This document shows positions 55,774-64,000 of a stretch of 64,000 bases of DNA, piece by piece. The position numbers and the translations under genes were made by a program. The notes beneath the pieces were generated by a model that saw nothing but the letters and a program-made list of their open reading frames with translations, was not told where the DNA came from and searched no databases. Every line of letters starts with the position of its first letter. The stretch's first letter is position 1. Location: NCBI GenBank assembly GCA_036128855.1, contig JAYYPW010000002.1, forward strand, positions 62,001 to 126,000. The letters are read 5' to 3'. This stretch comes from JAYYPW01 sp036128855 (GTDB lineage: Bacteria > Pseudomonadota > Gammaproteobacteria > Comchoanobacterales > Comchoanobacteraceae).

Positions 55774-56637
55774 ATGATTTTTACCCATTCTCGAGGAAAA
55801 TTAATCGGCATCTTTACAGGATTACTTTTTATGGTAAACCTGCGTATGGGCATAGCCGGCTTTATTCTTGGTTGTTGGCTTGGGTCTCAAATCGAAGAGG
55901 CATTTGAAAAAAGCCAATTTCAGAACTGGCATAATAAAAAAAATCAAACCGATTGGCCAAAACAAATGATTATGCCCCTGTTTAGCATTATGGGGTATAT
56001 TGCAAAAGTTGACGGCACAGTATCGCCCCGAAGCATTCAATACACCGAACGCTTAATGAAAAAAATGCGCCTAAACACGCATATGGCAAGAGTAGCTATA
56101 CAAGCATTCAATCACGGGAAGTCTAGTGATTTTAATCTACAGCATTGCTTAAATCAAATCCGCTTGCATCTAATGTTTAACCCTACAGAGCAACAAAGCC
56201 TTATACAAAATTTTGCTCAAATCGCCCACATTGATGGCCAACTGTCTCCGCAAAAAAGAGAAGCATTACAAAAAATCCTAGCAGCACTTGGACGCGGCTT
56301 TCAGTATCAGCAAAGATGGGGTCAACAACAACAGTGGCAACAATATCAACAGCAAGAAAACCAACATAATCAACAGCAGTGGCAGCACGACCCCAGACAA
56401 TCCTTTAACGCACCCAATATGCTGGCAGAAGCACACCAAACACTCGGCACAAAACCCAGCGATCCACTGGAAAATATAACCAAAAAGTATCGAAAGCTAC
56501 TAAGCAAATACCACCCCGATAGAATACACAACACACAAAAAAGATCTCCTAGTGAGCAAGAAATCAAACTAGCTAACGAGAGAACCCACCGTATTAAACA
56601 AGCCTATGAAACTATCAAAGCGAGTAAAGTGTCATGA
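55774..56637 (+). CDS. djlA: Co-chaperone DjlA
   Basis: Membrane-anchored J-domain protein that works with DnaK, also reported as important for intracellular growth of Legionella. It has 287 residues: an N-terminal membrane segment with glycine-zipper-like spacing (about 10-35), a TerB-like helical domain (about 70-170), a Gln-rich linker (about 180-210), and a C-terminal J domain with YHPDRI. Its stop overlaps rpe by four bases. Confidence 0.94.
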   Translation: MIFTHSRGKLIGIFTGLLFMVNLRMGIAGFILGCWLGSQIEEAFEKSQFQNWHNKKNQTDWPKQMIMPLFSIMGYIAKVDGTVSPRSIQYTERLMKKMRLNTHMARVAIQAFNHGKSSDFNLQHCLNQIRLHLMFNPTEQQSLIQNFAQIAHIDGQLSPQKREALQKILAALGRGFQYQQRWGQQQQWQQYQQQENQHNQQQWQHDPRQSFNAPNMLAEAHQTLGTKPSDPLENITKKYRKLLSKYHPDRIHNTQKRSPSEQEIKLANERTHRIKQAYETIKASKVS

Positions 56638-57314
56638 TTAAACCCTTAAACAGTAGAGAATTTTCAGCATCATTACTTGCCGCCAACCCACTAAAAATCC
56701 AAGAAGAAGTCGAGAAATGCCTCCAGGCAAGCGTTTATCACATGCATCTTGATATTATGGATAATAACTATGTCCCAAACTTAGCGCTTAGTTATGACAC
56801 CATTATCTCAATAAGTAGATTATTTCCACAATGTCTACTAGATATACACTTAATGGTCGAGAACCCAAATATCTCTATGGCGAGACTGCAAAATGTACGC
56901 GCAAGAAGAATATACTTCCACAGCGATAGTAAAGAAAGCACAAGCAGCATCATTAACAATATCGAAAAAATTGGTGCAGAACCAGGAATTGTAATCAATC
57001 CCACACAAAACTGGAAAAGTATTGAATCAATACTACCCAAGGTGCAACATGGTTTAATCATGGGAGTACAGCCAGGGTTTGCAGGCCAAGCTTTCCAAAC
57101 CTCATGCTATCAACACCTTGATAGAATTAAAGATATACCCGAAATAAACTGGGCAATCGATGGCGGCGTAAACTGTAACACCCTAGCCAAGCTATTAGCA
57201 TATCCAATCAAACACTATGTTCTCGGAAGTGCATTATTCAAAGGCGACATAGCGAATAATATTGCAGCTATAAGAGAAATAGAAAATACAGCCATACATA
57301 AAGAAGAACTGTAG
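56634..57314 (+). CDS. rpe: Ribulose-phosphate 3-epimerase
   Basis: Interconverts ribulose 5-phosphate and xylulose 5-phosphate in the pentose phosphate pathway. It has 226 residues in a TIM barrel. Metal and catalytic residues are recognisable in MHLDIMDNNYVPN, LDIHLMVE and WAIDGGV. The first loop reads SLLAAN instead of the usual SILSAD, a small departure. Starts within the djlA stop (ATGA). Confidence 0.94.
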   Translation: MIKPLNSREFSASLLAANPLKIQEEVEKCLQASVYHMHLDIMDNNYVPNLALSYDTIISISRLFPQCLLDIHLMVENPNISMARLQNVRARRIYFHSDSKESTSSIINNIEKIGAEPGIVINPTQNWKSIESILPKVQHGLIMGVQPGFAGQAFQTSCYQHLDRIKDIPEINWAIDGGVNCNTLAKLLAYPIKHYVLGSALFKGDIANNIAAIREIENTAIHKEEL

Positions 57315-57333
57315 GTTTACTTTAGTATTTTTT

Positions 57334-57726
57334 TTATTTGCTTAGACTAGCCGAAGACTGCTTTGAATCGCCACGCTGATCAAATACATGATCCTTGCAA
57401 AATGAAGAGAAAATAGTTTGATAAGATGAAGAAGGGTTATTATCAGGCAAAATACACTCTTCTCTTGTCTTACTAGAAATTAAACAGTCTCCGTCCATAT
57501 CGGAAGCATCTAACTCATTATCTCCCAAAAAAGATTGCACCGACTGTTCGGTATCACGGTCTTTTCCTATTAAATCTAGTAAATTACCACCTGTATACTG
57601 AACAACTTCAACAAGCCTCATATAACAACTATTTATATAAACTTGTGCTCTGGCAGAAAAATGTGCTGGTTCTTTAGCTTGGCTAGCAGTATGGTGCATA
57701 GTAGTTTTTTTAATAATTGTGATCAT
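57334..57726 (-). CDS. Small protein of unknown function downstream of an ABC transporter
   Basis: A 130-residue, mostly polar protein with no family I recognise. The N-terminal half may form an amphipathic helix (YMRLVEVVQYTGGNLLDLI); the C-terminal half is acidic and serine-rich. No signal peptide or membrane helix. It begins 31 bases after the ABC-transporter ATPase stop on the same strand and could be cotranscribed. Its overall design resembles the small genes at 8376-9094. Confidence 0.6.
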   Translation of the reverse strand: MITIIKKTTMHHTASQAKEPAHFSARAQVYINSCYMRLVEVVQYTGGNLLDLIGKDRDTEQSVQSFLGDNELDASDMDGDCLISSKTREECILPDNNPSSSYQTIFSSFCKDHVFDQRGDSKQSSASLSK

Positions 57727-57757
57727 AATACATTATAATCATATTAAAATCAATAAA

Positions 57758-59050
57758 CTAGCCTGGATTATCAAAACTTAATGTATCTGTATTATCATGA
57801 TAGGCAAACAGCTCAGCATAGCGCCCCCACTCAATAACTGTCTTTAATACTTCACTAGCTGCCTCTTCACTCAAATCATCTTGCAGCTCAACTAAAAAAC
57901 GCTGGCCACTTACAGAGTTATCCATACGAGCACGTAAAATACGTAAAATATGCCTTACCAAGGGCACATGATCCGAAAGCTGTTTCGCAAAGATTTGCTT
58001 CTTTTCTAAAACATCTGCCTCCGCAAACTCCTTACCTGTATCAGTAAGTGCTAACTGGTCATCCTCAATAAAAGCTAAACGTAGAATATCTAAACACTCA
58101 ATGATAGGCATGAGATCATCTAAGTCCAAATATAACTCATCTGCTAGTGTAGATAGTTCTGGATCTGCACGGAACTCTGCAGAAACCATTGCCTCCATCA
58201 AACCGGTCATACTATCCACTTCTACACGTGGTATCCGGTAGTATAAGGTAATAGTCTTAAAACGCTGACCTCGCACATTTTCAGATCGATTAATCTGCGC
58301 AATCTTTTGATAAATCTCTTCCATGATACCTTGTAAAGCTACCGTCTGATCAGCTCGAGGATGAGATAACTTTACCTCAATCTGATGACGAATGGAGCCT
58401 GGATTACTACCAAAAACCAAAATACGATCCGCCATAAGTGCCGCCTCTTCAATATTATGCGTTACTAAGAGAATGCACTCAGTATTGATACGCTTTTGTC
58501 GCCAGAGATCAAGCATATCATTACGTAAACTATCTGCTGTGAGAATATCTAGTGCAGAAAAAGGCTCATCCATTAGCAGTACCTTTGGATTTACTGCCAA
58601 AGCTCTAGCAATACCTACACGCTGACACATACCTCCAGATAACTCTCTTGGATAAGCTGATTCAAAGCCATCCATACCTACCCTATCAATCGCACTCAAG
58701 GCCTGTTTTCGCTGCAAATCTGGCGCCACACCCAACGCCTCCAGCCCTAACTCCACATTCTGCAAAACGGTCAGCCATGGCAAAAGCGCAAAGTTCTGAA
58801 AAACCATACCAATACCTGCAACTGGACCTGTTACAAGTTCATTATCAAAAAAAACCCGACCCGAAGATGGTGTCAAGAGTCCTGCAATAATACGTAATAA
58901 AGTAGATTTACCTGAGCCAGATGTTCCAAGTAATGCAACTATTTCACCCTTATATAAATTTAAATTCACATCATCTAATACCAGTAAGTCTTGCATATGC
59001 TGTTTTTTGAAAGTCTTTTGCATACCTTCTACTTGGACAATCGCAGTCAT
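57758..59050 (-). CDS. ABC transporter ATPase with C-terminal AAA-associated domain
   Basis: NrtD/SsuB/TauB-like ATPase. Walker A is GTSGSGKST, the signature ELSGGMCQRVGIARALA, and Walker B VLLMDEPFSAL. A second domain of about 150 residues follows (about 275-430), matching the AAA-associated C-terminal domain seen in a subset of these transporters. ATG 59050 has a GGAG ribosome-binding site five bases away; the GTG two codons upstream is less likely. It starts 13 bases after the permease stop. Substrate unknown. Confidence 0.92.
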   Translation of the reverse strand: MTAIVQVEGMQKTFKKQHMQDLLVLDDVNLNLYKGEIVALLGTSGSGKSTLLRIIAGLLTPSSGRVFFDNELVTGPVAGIGMVFQNFALLPWLTVLQNVELGLEALGVAPDLQRKQALSAIDRVGMDGFESAYPRELSGGMCQRVGIARALAVNPKVLLMDEPFSALDILTADSLRNDMLDLWRQKRINTECILLVTHNIEEAALMADRILVFGSNPGSIRHQIEVKLSHPRADQTVALQGIMEEIYQKIAQINRSENVRGQRFKTITLYYRIPRVEVDSMTGLMEAMVSAEFRADPELSTLADELYLDLDDLMPIIECLDILRLAFIEDDQLALTDTGKEFAEADVLEKKQIFAKQLSDHVPLVRHILRILRARMDNSVSGQRFLVELQDDLSEEAASEVLKTVIEWGRYAELFAYHDNTDTLSFDNPG

Positions 59051-59063
59051 TTTCACTCCTTAA

Positions 59064-60806
59064 CTACATTTGGGCAAAATGCTTTTCAGTATACCGGTAC
59101 AAAGGATACCAAAAAAGCCGATTAATAATTACAACATATAAACTCATCACTAAAATAGCCCATACATGACTATTTACTGTACCGTGAGCATGTGCATCAG
59201 CAATATACGCACCAAGACCCGTAGCTCTGACAACTTGGCCATGCCAACTCAAAACTTCAGCTGCAATACTCGCATTCCATGCACCACCACTTGCCGCCAT
59301 AGCACCTGTAACTAAATGAGGTGCAATAGCAGGTAAAATAAAACGACGCCAACGTAACCAGCCCTGTACTCCCATATTATTCACCGCATGAATCATTTCT
59401 TTAGGAATAGCACGAACAGCAGCTATAACATTAAATAATATATACCACTGGGTTCCTAAGATCATTAAAGGAGCACACCAAACGTCTACATTCAACTTAT
59501 ATACAATAATAATTTCCATAAGCAGAGGGTAAAAAATATTCGGTGGAAAAGCAGCTAGAAACTGGATAATTGGCAGACTCCGGTCTGCCAAATCAGAACG
59601 AAAACCTACCCACACGCCAATTGGCACCCAGACAATAAGACAAAGTATAATCAGTGCAAACACGCGAGAAAATGTGCATGCACCCAAATAAATCATAGTA
59701 AGTAGCTCGGAAGGATTCGCATTTTCAGTGACCATATGAACTACTTGCACCAATAAATACCCTGCGATACCAATAAGTATTACATGCGTAAACCAAGACC
59801 AAGGCTTATTGTAATATACAAATGCAGACTCTGGCGATGGAGCTCTACGTGTATAACGAGCACTCATGGCAATCAACATAGCAACCGCCCAGCGTATTTT
59901 CCCTAAAAAAGCACGAAACCACCTCGTCCTATAAACCAATGTAATCACCCATGAACGCGCATGTACACTATCATCTTCTTGCGCCTGGTAATTACGGACA
60001 ACATGAAGTAAGGGCCTAAATATACATTGGTCATAAAAAACGATTACACAAAACATGGCAAAGACAGCATACATTAAAGCTTGCGTATCTCCATTTTGGT
60101 TAGCCATCCACATATAGGAACCTATTCCAGGCAATAACACTGTATGAGCAGATTCAGCTGACCTGGGTATAGTCTCTGATTCGACGACATAAAACCAGCC
60201 TTGCGACAAAGAAACCATCATACTCAGCAATAAATCTGGTGTTGCATGTGGCACATCAACACGCCAAAACTTCTGCAAGCGTGACAACTGAAAGACCGCT
60301 GACATTTCTTGTAAGTTTGCCGGCACAGTGCGTAAACTCTGATAAAAAGATAAGATCATATTCCAAACCTGAGAAGTAAAAATAGCAAAAAGAGCAACTA
60401 TTTCAAAACCCATATATTGATTAGGTGCGTAACGGACAAAAACAACCGCTGCTAAAGAAAGGTAACCTAATATGGGAATGGACTGTAAGATATCAATCAT
60501 CGGAATGATAATTGCTTCAGCCAAGGAAGAGCGAGCAGCTAACGTACCCAACAGAAAAGTCACCATCAAAGAAAAAAACAACGCTACAAACATACGGATA
60601 AAGCTTTGTAGGGCATATCCTGGTAGAGCAAATATAGACAAGTCTACTTTCTCTAAATCCATAACTGGCTCAGGCATCACCATTTCATGCACAGATCTTG
60701 CGAGCAACATAAATAATATAATAACTGCAGAAAAAGCGATCAAATCCCAGATATTTGGATACAAAGATCCATAGTCCTTACGATTTGTGACATTGTACTC
60801 ATACAT
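59064..60806 (-). CDS. ABC transporter permease, duplicated/fused
   Basis: A 580-residue membrane protein consisting of two permease domains (each BPD-type, with its own set of helices), so both halves of the channel are in one chain. Permease-loop segments (a QLSRLQKFWRVDVPHATPDL region and a NNMGVQGWLRWRRFILPAI region) occur in both halves. Usually the substrate is captured by a separate periplasmic binding protein, but none is adjacent. The nitrate/sulfonate/taurine-type similarity does not fix the substrate. Confidence 0.92.
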   Translation of the reverse strand: MYEYNVTNRKDYGSLYPNIWDLIAFSAVIILFMLLARSVHEMVMPEPVMDLEKVDLSIFALPGYALQSFIRMFVALFFSLMVTFLLGTLAARSSLAEAIIIPMIDILQSIPILGYLSLAAVVFVRYAPNQYMGFEIVALFAIFTSQVWNMILSFYQSLRTVPANLQEMSAVFQLSRLQKFWRVDVPHATPDLLLSMMVSLSQGWFYVVESETIPRSAESAHTVLLPGIGSYMWMANQNGDTQALMYAVFAMFCVIVFYDQCIFRPLLHVVRNYQAQEDDSVHARSWVITLVYRTRWFRAFLGKIRWAVAMLIAMSARYTRRAPSPESAFVYYNKPWSWFTHVILIGIAGYLLVQVVHMVTENANPSELLTMIYLGACTFSRVFALIILCLIVWVPIGVWVGFRSDLADRSLPIIQFLAAFPPNIFYPLLMEIIIVYKLNVDVWCAPLMILGTQWYILFNVIAAVRAIPKEMIHAVNNMGVQGWLRWRRFILPAIAPHLVTGAMAASGGAWNASIAAEVLSWHGQVVRATGLGAYIADAHAHGTVNSHVWAILVMSLYVVIINRLFWYPLYRYTEKHFAQM

Positions 60807-60946
60807 TTTCGACAGCCTATGAAGTTATACTTGCAGTATAATCCTATAGCGCGTGGTAAGATAGCCCCTTCAACTATCTTATACTAGTCTTTACAAATTA
60901 AAATGAGAAAAAACCAGTTACAAAATTGTATTTAATGAGTATTATC

Positions 60947-60975
60947 TTGACAAATATCTAGAAATCATGCAAAAT
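60947..60975 (+). promoter_or_regulatory. Promoter of the tRNA-Gln gene
   Basis: Consensus TTGACA at 60947-60952 and CAAAAT at 60970-60975 are 17 bases apart, ending 11 bases before the first base of the mature tRNA. Confidence 0.6.
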
Positions 60976-60986
60976 ACACAACCTAT

Positions 60987-61058
60987 TGGGGTGTCGCCAA
61001 GCGGTAAGGCACGGGGTTTTGATCCCCGCATTCCCAGGTTCGAATCCTGGCACCCCAG
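60987..61058 (+). tRNA. tRNA-Gln (anticodon UUG)
   Basis: A 72-base cloverleaf. The acceptor arm pairs TGGGGTG (60987-60993) with CACCCCA (61051-61057). The D arm is GCC/GGC, the anticodon arm CGGGG/CCCCG with loop TTTTGAT (anticodon TTG at 61019-61021), and the T arm CCAGG/CCTGG around TTCGAAT. The discriminator is G. The 3' CCA is not encoded, so it must be added by nucleotidyltransferase. Neighbouring rplY and pth match the gammaproteobacterial order. Confidence 0.97.
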
Positions 61059-61128
61059 TAAAAAATTCTGCAAAATGTGATAGATGCGTCTATATATCTA
61101 AAACACTTTTATGAATTAGGTTGTAACC

Positions 61129-61809
61129 ATGTCACAAACCGATAACACCACGCTTAGCGCATCATCCCGAGTACAGCTAGGTACTGGATCCAGCAAAAAA
61201 CTTCGTCAGACAAATCAAATACCTGCCGTTATTTATGGCCTAAAAAAAGCCAGCCAACCCATTGTACTTTTAGGTAAAGAGTTACAAAAACTATATAGAG
61301 AAAATAAGCTCCTCGGGCATATTGTAGCACTTGATTTACAGGGCAAAAAACAGCAAGTGCTCGTACAAACCCTGCAAACCCACCCTCTGCGTGATGAGAT
61401 TATGCACTTAGAATTATTCCGAGTTGAAGCCAATCAAAAAATATCTGCCGAACTACAAATTGAATATCAAGGCGAGCAATCATCGCCCGCAGCAAAAAAT
61501 GGTGGGCAAATTATACATTTCATATCCAGCTTGAAAATAACCTGCCTCCCTGCTGATTTACCAGACCACATCATCGTAGATGTCAGTCAAATAGAACTAG
61601 ATCACACCCTACATATTAGTGATATTACATTACCTACAGGTGTGAGCATCTGTGCTACAACACCAAATACCTTACAAACTCCTGTATGTGTCTTTCATCT
61701 TCCTAAAAAAGAAGAAGCACTTGAGGAAAAATCTAGCCATTCTGAAGAGCCTGCTATCAATAGCTCAGAAAAATTTCAAGATGACAATCCACCTGAAGAG
61801 ACTACATAG
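61129..61809 (+). CDS. rplY: Ribosomal protein bL25 (long, CTC-type)
   Basis: 5S rRNA-binding protein of the large ribosomal subunit. It has 226 residues, so it belongs to the long form with the 5S-binding L25 domain (about 10-100) and a second TL5-type beta domain (about 100-190), followed by an acidic tail. Motifs include GTGSSKKLRQTNQIPAVIYG and HPLRDEIMHLELFRV. First gene of the rplY-pth-ychF run. Confidence 0.95.
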   Translation: MSQTDNTTLSASSRVQLGTGSSKKLRQTNQIPAVIYGLKKASQPIVLLGKELQKLYRENKLLGHIVALDLQGKKQQVLVQTLQTHPLRDEIMHLELFRVEANQKISAELQIEYQGEQSSPAAKNGGQIIHFISSLKITCLPADLPDHIIVDVSQIELDHTLHISDITLPTGVSICATTPNTLQTPVCVFHLPKKEEALEEKSSHSEEPAINSSEKFQDDNPPEETT

Positions 61810-61823
61810 AAGTACAGCCATCC

Positions 61824-62399
61824 ATGCACATTCAATTTATTACAGGACTAGGTAATTTCTCTGCACACTACGAGAAAACACGTCATAACGTCGGATTTAC
61901 ATTTCTAGACCAACTAGTAGTAAAATTGAACCTTAGCTGGAAAAAGCACAGTACCGCATGTGGTCAATACTGTATCTGGCAACACCAAAAAGGAAGAATA
62001 CTCATATTCAAACCCAATAAACTGATGAATATAAACGGTGGGCCTATCGCCCAATGCCTCCAATATCATAAAATTGCCCCTCAACACGCACTGGTAGCTT
62101 ATGATGACCTATCTTTTCCTGCCGGTACAGTTAAACTCAAATCTAAAGGAGGACACGCAGGACATAATGGTGTAAGAGATATCTTAAACCATCTAGATGA
62201 CCAACATTTTTATCGACTACGCTTTGGCATTGGTCGCCCTATCGATAAAGATAGAGTTAGTGATTATGTTTTATCGCAACCAAGTATAGAAGACTCGGAA
62301 AAAATACAAAAAACAGTTGCCCACTGCATTGAAAACCTGGATGATGTTATCTCAGGCAATTATGCTCAGTTCCAACAAAGCATCGCCTCTACCGAATAA
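61824..62399 (+). CDS. pth: Peptidyl-tRNA hydrolase
   Basis: Cleaves peptidyl-tRNA released from stalled ribosomes. It has 191 residues. Catalytic regions GLGNFSAHYEKTRHNVG (Asn and His), NKLMNINGGP, YDDLSFPAG (Asp) and KGGHAGHNGVRDI are present. It lies 14 bases after rplY, as is usual in gammaproteobacteria. Confidence 0.97.
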   Translation: MHIQFITGLGNFSAHYEKTRHNVGFTFLDQLVVKLNLSWKKHSTACGQYCIWQHQKGRILIFKPNKLMNINGGPIAQCLQYHKIAPQHALVAYDDLSFPAGTVKLKSKGGHAGHNGVRDILNHLDDQHFYRLRFGIGRPIDKDRVSDYVLSQPSIEDSEKIQKTVAHCIENLDDVISGNYAQFQQSIASTE

Positions 62400-62413
62400 T
62401 TAAGGATTATATC

Positions 62414-63505
62414 ATGGGATTTAAATGCGGTATTGTCGGCCTACCTAATGTCGGCAAATCTACACTTTTCAATGCATTAACCAATGCAAATATCCAAGCA
62501 CAAAATTACCCGTTCTGCACCATAGAGCCTAATACTGGCATCGTTGACGTACCAGATCCAAGATTACATGCAATTGCCAAGATAGCAAGTAGCCAAAAAG
62601 TTATACCAAGCTGTATGGAATTCGTAGATATAGCGGGACTTGTAGCAGGAGCAAGCGAAGGAGAAGGACTTGGCAACCAATTTCTAAGCCATATTCGTAG
62701 TGTACAAGCTATTGTACACGTAGTGCGCTGCTTCGAAGATGAAAATATCACCCATGTCTCTGGAAAAGTAGATGCAGTAGACGATATAACCACTATAGAG
62801 ACCGAACTAGCACTTGCAGATATACAAACACTTGAGAAAGCTAAAACTAAATTTATCAAAATTAGCAAGACAGGTGATAAAAAAGCTTTGCAACAAATTA
62901 AGACGATCGAGAATATGGTTCACATGTTAAGCGAAAAAAATCATATAGATATAGATCTAAAAAAAGATCCTGCCTGCCTTGAGATATGCCAAATATACCA
63001 ACTATTGTGCGCCAAGCCTGTTGTCTTTATAGCCAATATTGCAGATCCAAACGATACAAATCAGCAAGTCAGTGCTGTGAAAGAACACGCAAAGCTACGT
63101 GGCGCACAAGTACTTAGTTTATGTGCAGCAATAGAGGCAGAACTTGCTGAATTAAATACAGAAGATCAACAAGAGTTTTTACAAGAACTAGGGCTACAAG
63201 AACCAGGGTTACATCAGGTCATCCGTACGGGTTATGAGTTACTTGGTCTAGAGACCTTTTTTACTGCAGGCCCAAAAGAAGCTCGTGCTTGGACAGTGAG
63301 AAAAAATGCACGTGCACCAGAGGCAGCCGGATGTATACATAGTGATTTTGAAAAACATTTTATACGTGCTGAAGTAATTTCTTACCCAGACTATATCACA
63401 TTTAATGGTGAACAAGGTGCAAAAAACCAAGGAGCCTGGCGCTTAGAAGGAAAGGACTATGTTGTACAAGATGGCGATGTAATAACTATTCGCAGCAGCG
63501 CTTAA
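62414..63505 (+). CDS. ychF: Ribosome-associated ATPase/GTPase YchF
   Basis: OBG-family P-loop protein (ATP-preferring) with roles in ribosome function and stress. It has 363 residues. G1 is GLPNVGKST, G2 NYPFCTIEPN, G3 DIAGL, with the coiled-coil insertion around 130-200 and a C-terminal TGS domain. An AAGGA ribosome-binding site precedes the ATG. Last gene of the rplY-pth-ychF run. Confidence 0.97.
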   Translation: MGFKCGIVGLPNVGKSTLFNALTNANIQAQNYPFCTIEPNTGIVDVPDPRLHAIAKIASSQKVIPSCMEFVDIAGLVAGASEGEGLGNQFLSHIRSVQAIVHVVRCFEDENITHVSGKVDAVDDITTIETELALADIQTLEKAKTKFIKISKTGDKKALQQIKTIENMVHMLSEKNHIDIDLKKDPACLEICQIYQLLCAKPVVFIANIADPNDTNQQVSAVKEHAKLRGAQVLSLCAAIEAELAELNTEDQQEFLQELGLQEPGLHQVIRTGYELLGLETFFTAGPKEARAWTVRKNARAPEAAGCIHSDFEKHFIRAEVISYPDYITFNGEQGAKNQGAWRLEGKDYVVQDGDVITIRSSA

Positions 63506-63531
63506 AAACTGCAAAGTACAAAAAAAAACAC

Positions 63532-63537
63532 TATAAT
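63532..63537 (+). promoter_or_regulatory. Possible -10 box for the last gene of the window
   Basis: A perfect TATAAT lies 17-26 bases ahead of the candidate start codons of the next gene. The matching -35 (CTGCAA, 17 bases upstream) is weak. Confidence 0.35.
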
Positions 63538-63553
63538 AGGTAATAACAATAAA

Positions 63554-64000
63554 ATGTTGCTTATGAAGAATATTGAACCTGATAACAAAATGTTTTTTGA
63601 TTTAAAAAACTACACCCTTCCAAGATCAGAGTCATTACCTGATAGTTTAATAGATGAAATGACAAAAATTTTATATAAAAATTTAGAGCCTATTCTAAAA
63701 CTTGGAGAAACTAGAGATAGAACAAACGAAAAAAACAACAACCATATTGATCAGCGATATGTGTCCCATCACATCAAAGTACACAAACACGGCATAAACT
63801 ATATCGATGTTCTATACGACCGGGATAAAAAAAGTTATGCTCTCATACTAAAAAAAACCAATGCCCAAAAAACAGAAGGGTTTTCTAAAGAAGTATGCAT
63901 GCAATATCTACTACAACCCGACCCTGAATCTGGAATACTCTTATCTTGCCGAATAGTGAGCGTGAAAGCAAAAGAACAAAAAATCGCAAAATCGGTCTTA
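63554..64000 (+). CDS. Unrecognised protein, 3' end outside the window
   Basis: An open frame of 149 codons from ATG 63554 (or ATG 63563, beginning MKNIEPDN) runs off the window end without a stop. The product is charged and Lys/Asn-rich, with no signal peptide, membrane segment or known motif in the part seen. Codon composition matches the other plus-strand genes. A TATAAT box lies just upstream, suggesting separate transcription from ychF. Confidence 0.6.
   Translation, partial: MLLMKNIEPDNKMFFDLKNYTLPRSESLPDSLIDEMTKILYKNLEPILKLGETRDRTNEKNNNHIDQRYVSHHIKVHKHGINYIDVLYDRDKKSYALILKKTNAQKTEGFSKEVCMQYLLQPDPESGILLSCRIVSVKAKEQKIAKSVL

Noticed and set aside
56336..56390. CAA/CAG-rich stretch as a microsatellite or repeat element
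   Set aside because: It is the coding sequence for the Gln-rich linker of DjlA, between its TerB-like and J domains.
1..64000. Insertion sequences, prophage, CRISPR arrays or rRNA genes
   Set aside because: I saw no transposase, integrase, phage structural gene, regularly spaced repeats or rRNA sequence anywhere in the window.

Overview
The window looks like part of the reduced, AT-rich chromosome of an intracellular gammaproteobacterium. Gene order is gammaproteobacterial in many places: mlaFEDCB-murA, lepA-lepB-rnc-era, tolC/nudF/parE, hemD-hemX-hemY, DUF2066-hda, and tRNA-Gln/rplY-pth-ychF. A rickettsia/chlamydia-type ATP/ADP translocase (15591-17129) points to life inside a eukaryotic cell, because it imports host nucleotides. 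Several proteins without recognisable relatives fit a host-associated lifestyle. The species cannot be named from the sequence alone. A Legionellales-like lineage is a reasonable guess.

Layout. 1-3468: 3' part of a very large unrecognised protein. 3465-8070: electron-transfer flavoprotein (etfBA), divergent ETF:quinone oxidoreductase, and gpsA. 8376-11088 (minus): kdsD-lptC-trmL followed by two small unrecognised proteins. 11163-15422: MlaFEDCB phospholipid transport and murA. 15591-19803 (minus): nudF, parE and the nucleotide transporter. 19862-22083: a periplasmic coiled-coil protein, TolC and an NTF2-like protein. 22080-30887 (minus): petABC (bc1 complex), alr, murI, hemC, an acyltransferase, dusA and an unknown protein. 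31014-33830: dacB and a broken trkA. 33827-38178 (minus): lepA-lepB-rnc-era. 38347-43405: an epimerase-like protein, recO, an entericidin-like lipoprotein and hemDXY. 43545-45117: a broken glycosyltransferase and a secreted cysteine-containing protein. 45273-52732: apbC, dcd and a four-gene ligase-associated DNA repair module. 52743-57726: ihfB, DUF2066, hda, rnt, djlA, rpe and an unknown protein. 57758-60806 (minus): an ABC transporter. 60987-64000: tRNA-Gln, rplY, pth, ychF and the start of an unknown gene.

How it fits together. The cell keeps aerobic respiration (ETF, ETF-QO, bc1, haem synthesis), lipopolysaccharide and peptidoglycan synthesis, and outer-membrane lipid upkeep, yet can also draw on host ATP.

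The most striking local pattern is that three genes (petC, trkA and a glycosyltransferase) are each interrupted by in-frame stop codons and never by a frameshift. TAA, TAG and TGA are all involved. In petC, which encodes a core subunit of an otherwise intact respiratory complex, the stop is followed 12 bases later by an in-frame ATG. That raises the question of a split or read-through cytochrome c1 rather than a dead gene.

No insertion sequences, CRISPR arrays, rRNA genes or prophage genes were seen. The + strand is C-rich even inside minus-strand genes, so the whole window probably lies in one replication arm.
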